This document shows, piece by piece, positions 58,484 through 64,000 of a stretch of 64,000 nt of DNA. Under the pieces are notes generated by a model, which searched no databases, was not told the DNA's origin, and saw nothing but the letters and a program-made list of their open reading frames with translations. The position numbers and the translations under genes are program-made. Source of the stretch: Siphonodentalium dalli (lineage: Eukaryota > Mollusca > Scaphopoda > Gadilida > Siphonodentaliidae); contig CP136063.1 in assembly GCA_032622095.1 (NCBI GenBank), positions 278,065,426 through 278,129,425 on the forward strand, written 5' to 3'. Every line of letters begins with the position of its first letter. The first letter of the stretch is position 1.

Positions 58484-59080
58484 ACAATGATATTATATAT
58501 GTATATAACTCTCCCTTACCAGATAGAAGACGTCACACATACAGAGTATAGCACCTAGTGAATACAGCACCAGCAGTTAATGCGCCAGTGACATTAATCA
58601 GCTACAGATGATTATGATGCCAACAACAACAATATCAACAATATTCATATTCATGAGTTATGATTCTTTAGTTATCAATTTTTAGTGATTCTCTGTCAGA
58701 CAGATCACTTGTATGCGCAAAAAAACTCGACAATAGCCATCTTTGATGCGCAACCCGTCCCTTGTATTTTTATTTTCACACAGTTTTGTTTTGTTTTTTG
58801 TAAGTGGCATCTCATATATAAATTTATAAACAAACGCAGAAGGCGCAGATATCTATAATAAATCCAAGGAAAATTCCCGTTTATTTTCACATCGTAACTA
58901 GAAAACAAAGGCAACGTGGGGTTGTGCATGTCGTTATGAAATTTAGTCAAAATCGTTGAATTACACAACGCAACAAACTTACTTTCAGCGTGCGCGAAAT
59001 TAGGCAAGATAAAAACAAAAAACGTACAACACTATTTCGTACCTGAAATATTCTTGTAACGAACAGCGAAGCGTAAACCA
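58484..59080. other. LINE 3' region and flanking DNA
   Basis: The LINE 3'UTR probably ends in the ACAACAACAATATCAACAAT stretch near 58623-58645; no poly-A tail and no clear target duplication. The rest is unrecognised. Confidence 0.4.
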
Positions 59081-59084
59081 TTCA

Positions 59085-59396
59085 TATTCTAAATGGATGC
59101 TTCCACTCAGTTATAAAAGTATACATTGTAATGATCTATTTTTCATCTGAAGGGATTTTCCACACAAAAAAAACAAGAGATGGACAGTCGCCCGGTAGGT
59201 TACATAATATATTGCTTATAGGCCTACTAGTACTAGTAGTAGGTAGTGTGGGCCAACCTATTTCTGAGATACTCAGGCAGATGGACCCGACAGACAAACA
59301 AAGATGAATAACTCTAGAACAGAAAACCGACACAAAACGATTGAATGCCCAATTGTATGTCCTCATAGTACTTATTGAACATCCATACCAAATGTC
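59085..59396. repeat. Family C fragment and repeat D copy
   Basis: 59085-59165 has CTAAATGGATGCTTCCACTC and AAGTATACATTGTAATG (family C). 59275-59396 has AAACAAAGATGAATAACTCT and GAACATCCATACCAAATG (repeat D), cut by the element that follows. Confidence 0.65.
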
Positions 59397-60967
59397 GGTA
59401 TCCAGCTAACTGGGACCTTGGCTAACTGGGACCTTGGCTAACTGGGACCTCAAGTCAGGCTAACTGGGACCTTGGCTAACTGGGACCTTCTGGCTAACTG
59501 GGACCTTGGCTAACTGGGACCTTGGCTAACTGGGACCTTCAGATATATTATTAATCATTTCATTAAAATCAATTTCTATTAAGTCATGAGAAAGTTAAAA
59601 ACAAATGAAATGTTAACATTTTAGATAAATAACATTAAAAAAACAGTAAAAACACAATAAAAACACTATACAAGTCTGCTGGTTTTGCAGTTCTGTGTAG
59701 CACGATGGAGGCTGTATCACTGTATCTGCATGTATATACCCATACTGGTATGCTGTATTTACTCTCTGTCACATGGAACACATTGCCAATGGGATGATGC
59801 AAGCTACAATGCTTTTGTTTTCGTATATGGCTGTCATAACGTTGTGATTTATAGTAGTTTGCCCTTCAACTAGTTTTCTCTCATTTTATAGAATATGGAT
59901 TAACCTTAATATCCAAATCATATATACATGAGTAGTCCCCCCCCCCTGAACGTATACGTATAATCTTGAAGCCACTGTGTGTTGATTTGACTGGAGTCTT
60001 AGTTTTGGTTCTTTACAGGCCGAAGTTCTGCTAAAATTTTCAATTGTGGGGGGGGGGGTGGGTTCTTTAGAGCCCTATAGGGGAAGTTCTGCTAAAATTT
60101 TCAATTGTTGATGACTGGTCAGTTGTTACAAGTGAACACGTAGTCCAGGCAGATTAGACATGGAAGTGGAAAAGTAAGGAAATAAATCGGGGAAAGCTGA
60201 TTTTTTTTATATTATTTTGGCCATAACTAATTAATTAATTAATTGATCTACACATGACTGCATTCCCATATGCCTGATGGAGATGCTTCAGAATTTGAAC
60301 CACTCCGAAAAATCAAGATATCTCAAAAAGCTCAACTCGGATTTTAGGGGACTTTTGCCATGTTGTTCATAAACAAGTTCTTATTGATCCCTGAAAAAAA
60401 TCAGCTTTCCCCCAATTTTTGCACTAGTGAAACCGTATGTGCCTGGACTAACAAGTAAGCTGACAATGATTAGATCACAAGATCAAATGGACCAACTGAT
60501 TAAAACAACAATCGCTTTCAAAACAAACTCACACCTTCACTGCGAATGCCATGAGTAACAATCACTTTATTGCATCTAAACTGTGAATGTCCATAATAAC
60601 CATCACTTTATTGACTTTATTAACAATAAATATTCATAGAAATATATAAGATACAAATAAGATACAAATAAGAAATTAAAATAGTGACCTTCAGTATATA
60701 GATTGACAATATATTTTTTTTCATTTTTTTTTATTAAGTCAGGTTGAAACAAATCTAAAACATTTTTGAAGCAATAACATAAATAAAACAAACAATATTC
60801 TATTATCAATGTTCTATTCTACTAATATATATTTAATAAATATAACCAAGGTCCCAGTTAGCCAAAGGTCCCAGTTGGCCAAGGTCCCAGTTGGTCATGG
60901 TCCCAGTTAGCCAAGGTCCCAGTTAGTCCAAGGTCCCAGTTAGCCAAGGTCCCAGTTAGCTGACATT
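59397..60967. mobile_element. MULE-like foldback element with repeated CTAACTGGGACC termini
   Basis: Both ends are arrays of CTAACTGGGACCTTGG in inverted orientation: eight or so units at 59403-59540 and seven reversed units at 60849-60963. The exact 9-bp duplication CCAAATGTC (59388-59396, 60968-60976) fits Mutator-like elements, many of which have tandemly repeated or foldback termini. The 1.3-kb interior shows no transposase. It contains two copies of AAGTTCTGCTAAAATTTTCA (60021, 60081). Confidence 0.82.
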
Positions 60968-63178
60968 CCAAATGTCATGCCTTGTATCTATTTTTTTCAG
61001 TGCAGGAAAGTGGTACCGGTATTATGATAAACATCATAACTCGGTCAGATACCAATTTTGTTCAACTGAAAAGTCTCATTCGAGATCACTGAATACATAT
61101 CCGAATGCAAAATGGTGACCCCCCCCCCTTACAACATTGGTATATTATTTCAAAACAGGCGATGCATATTCAACTCTGGGCCTTAACATACATGTATGAA
61201 AAATAGGATGTTTCAAGTGTTATCCTGCTCAGTCCGTACTTATATATCCAAATGCGATTTTCTCTTTTCCAAGCCTTTTCGGGTACCATTTTTATATGAG
61301 TTTCCGTTGTTATCGAAAGAGACACAATAGCATACTGGTAAACGTTTCTAAGAACTTACCTCTGTAATTTGCGATGCCTGGCCGTGGACAATAGCTGAAT
61401 TGCTCCTCAATACTATATAGGCATATTAACACTTCCGTTTTAAAGATTAAATTTTGTTAACCACGTTTTTGACCAGTCATGATTTCTGCAGTTAATGTTG
61501 GATTTTCAACACACATGCTTCTTACTGAGTTTCATTTGCTTCTTCCTTGAAGGAAATGTGGAGAAGCATTTCTGTTCCAAACAATCTAAAAGGTGTTGGC
61601 GTAATTTAACATTTATAAAGAAGTGTTACCAGTTTTCTGGGTTGTACAAAATTCTACCAAAAACGCTAAAGAGAATATACCACATATACCACGGAGTTCG
61701 TTTGCTGCTGGACGCTGGGTATGATGATTGATCCATTGATTTGAGCCGCCAACATATTCCTAACAATAGCAATTAACAGCTAATTAGCGACTCGGCTGAT
61801 TCCAACTACAACTTTTAGTGTGCTGGAGAACGAAAAATGTCGATAAAAGTTGAAATATAAGACTTACAAATTATCTTTTTAGTTTTTTTTATTTGTAATT
61901 GGCATAACTTACCACAAACCAAAATTCATCACTATGGGAATTATATTAACGACAATAAACAAAATTGAAAATCCCAACTACACATTTTACTGGACTCGGG
62001 CTCGGGCTCGGGCTCGGACTACAACTATTAGTGTGTCCCGTTTATATTTCAGGGCAAAGTTTATGATTAGGCACCCTTGTCCCTTGACCTGTATTGTTGG
62101 TGTCATTTGATTGATTTGCCTCAAAAATATTAACTATGTACACACATATTTTTAACTCCGTTCCGTAGATACAGACTATCCAATGTGATAAATCAAATAT
62201 TTTTCACCCGATCACTCTCAAAATTCACGTGGATCCAGATTAATCATGACACACTTTTCACCTGTATAGATATTGGTATCGACTTGGTCGTTTTAACCCT
62301 ACCTATAACCATGCTATCCAAAGCAATACTTTATCTGATCAGTCTCATGTTTATACATAAAGTAATTGATGGAAATCCCTCAAAATATCTTTCCAATCGG
62401 CTCCACGTTATGTGTACAGGCATATATTAAGTCTGGATCGAGGGGGGTATAATAAGCAGACGCCAGATAGCAGAAGTAAAGAGCGATTCCTATTTATTGC
62501 AGGGAAATGTTTGTTGAACTTATTATCTGAACATTTCCTAAGGGATAACTATTCGTCAGTTAGTATGTAGTATATAAAGGGTTAAGCCATTAACAGACTG
62601 TGTAGTTGTTGGTCCGAAATTTCCGACTGCAGTTACTTTAACTATTGAAGTTTCAGAGGCCTATTAAAATCAGCATAATATCCATCCACCTTCATTATTT
62701 TAGTTCGGATGACCTGATCAGAACCAAACTCCGAGAGATGAAGAATTCTGAGGTGAAATTCTTATTTGTCAATTTTATGCTATTGCAATTTTTTTAACTT
62801 GCATTTCTTCATTTGTTTATATTAATTTTATATTTAATTTAATTTAATGTCAGGATTATTACTTAAAAAGAATGGAACCTAGCTAATTTGGGAAATGAAA
62901 TTTCATGATATGGCAAAGGTAGTGTTTATTTATGATAGTGGATATTTAATTATTTCAGAGTTAACAAGGTCAGGTGGCGTGGAATACTGCAACCTTTTAT
63001 TCTTTGTGCAACTGTATGAATCGGTTCATCAGACAGTATCCCACAGATGAATGTTATGCTTGTCTGCCGAAACAGTGTATACTTTGATAAAACAGCATGA
63101 TATTTTTTGGAGAAAATGGAATACTAATATGATGTGAGGTTTTAGAACAGAATTTCAAATGAAGGTATGTGAAACACC
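60968..63178. other. Intergenic DNA with minor repeats
   Basis: A GGGCTC hexamer is repeated four times at ~61994-62018. A family C fragment lies at ~62455-62585 (AGCAGACGCCAG to ATAAAGGG before TTAA). The frames at 61495-61731 and 62185-62430 are not recognised. Confidence 0.45.
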
Positions 63179-63558
63179 CAAGCCTGGATATACCGTTTGA
63201 CATTTGCAGACTGAGGTCTCCAGAGAGTGAATTTAGTGATGCTATCCTGCACAATGGGCTACCATCACCAATATTTACCCTCTGGGGACCTCATTCTGCT
63301 TAGGCCTCATCTTCTGGGAAGTATCTTTAGTCTCAAATTAACATTGCTTTTAGTTACATTTTGCCTTCTGTTCAGTTTCTATATTCCCTAATTTGCAGAA
63401 GATAAACTGTATAATCAAGGTGACTAATGGGTGACCATCAAGCAGAATGAGGTCCCTAGAGGATGAATTTGGTGTGCTCGCTGTATGGGATAGCGTCAAT
63501 AAATGCACCCTCTGGGGACCTAATTCTTCAAATGACAGACACAATATATCCAGACTTG
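63179..63558. mobile_element. hAT-like foldback MITE (family B), diverged long form
   Basis: Ends CAAGCCTGGATATACCG and ATATATCCAGACTTG; flanking copies GAAACACC and AAAACACA match at 6 of 8. Two hairpin modules around a core with AGTTACATTTTGCCTTCT. Confidence 0.75.
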
Positions 63559-63566
63559 AAAACACA

Positions 63567-63918
63567 ATGTATTTTAAGACTCAAAGAAAGAAGGAAAGAC
63601 CAGAGGCTGAAGCTCTTTCACAAGATGGCTAAGGGGCAGGTGTCGGCTGTAAACACTCAGTGCTTAATAAAACCAAAAAAGGTGGGCAGAAAAATCCGAG
63701 CCAAGAAATTTGCAGAATTCAATGCATCAAATATAGTCTTTAAACAGGAATGTAATAATTCACTGTCCTACAAGCCACTGGTGACAATCTCCGCTGAATA
63801 CTCAAATTCATTCTTCCCACGGACAATTATTCAGTGGAACACTCTGAACGAGTTGGACGCATGCGAAATCCAAAATAGAACAGCAGCGGACAACTCAACA
63901 GTCCCGCAAAGAACATAA
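63567..63918 (+). pseudogene. LINE RT C-terminal fragment
   Basis: The frame encodes RLKERRKDQRLKLFHKMAKG and SNSFFPRTIIQWNTL, the FFPRTI.(Q/D)WN block found at the end of many Jockey/CR1-like RTs in marine invertebrates. It stops at 63916-63918. There is no RT core, as a family B MITE directly precedes it. The last 80 bp have GATCCAGATCCAGA repeats and run off the window. Confidence 0.75.
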
Positions 63919-64000
63919 TTCTCTCTCTCCCGGCATTCTACACATCCGCGAGGATCATACGCCGTACACTATCCAGATCCAGATCCAGACAATACCATAC

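Overview
This is eukaryotic genomic DNA from an animal. It is AT-rich and intron-rich, and transposon remnants dominate it. The content suggests a marine invertebrate, most likely a mollusc: the helicase protein is clearly metazoan, the non-LTR retrotransposons are of types common in lophotrochozoans, and diverged ~150-bp arrays end in a GGTGAGCTAA-type tail. The species cannot be named from the sequence.

The window has one recognisable cellular gene, the DEAH/RHA-type RNA helicase DHX34 (a nonsense-mediated-decay factor), on the minus strand. I traced 21 coding exons from the start codon at 44982 down to 747. All have GT-AG borders and matching phases. They encode 804 residues, covering the charged N-terminus, both RecA domains with all helicase motifs, and the winged-helix/ratchet/OB-like region. 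The C-terminal third (roughly 340 residues by comparison with human DHX34) lies beyond base 1.

Everything else is introns, intergenic DNA and mobile elements. The main families are: (A) ~390-bp TTAA-flanked elements carrying two internal 69-bp hairpins; (B) hAT-like foldback MITEs with 8-bp target duplications, 138 to ~800 bp long; (C) TTAA-flanked MITEs whose ends read CTTTCTATACTAAATGG; two copies of a TTGGCAAA-rich hAT MITE; further hAT remnants at 14.1-15.4, 16.6-17.1, 27.8-29.2 and 30.5-31.4 kb; a 5.1-kb element with perfect 44-bp terminal inverted repeats at 22.4-27.5 kb; a MULE-like foldback element with a 9-bp target duplication at 59.4-61.0 kb; and a GACGTCGG-rich element at 50.7-54.1 kb. 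Non-LTR retrotransposons are a 5'-truncated copy nested in a family-B element (38.4-40.9 kb), a long endonuclease-RT-RNase H ORF (54.7-58.5 kb) and a fragment at the right edge.

The most unusual feature is how closely repeats crowd the DHX34 splice sites. Elements lie within about 6-40 bp of many exon borders. Exon 13, which carries helicase motif V, sits in an exact 225-bp in-frame tandem duplication whose breakpoint falls inside a hairpin. Intron 3 has a donor repeated in a 21-bp array at one end and a branch-site-like sequence repeated in a 35-bp array at the other. A 210-bp near-perfect palindrome lies 43 bp past the exon 6 donor. From 45 kb to the right edge I see no cellular gene.
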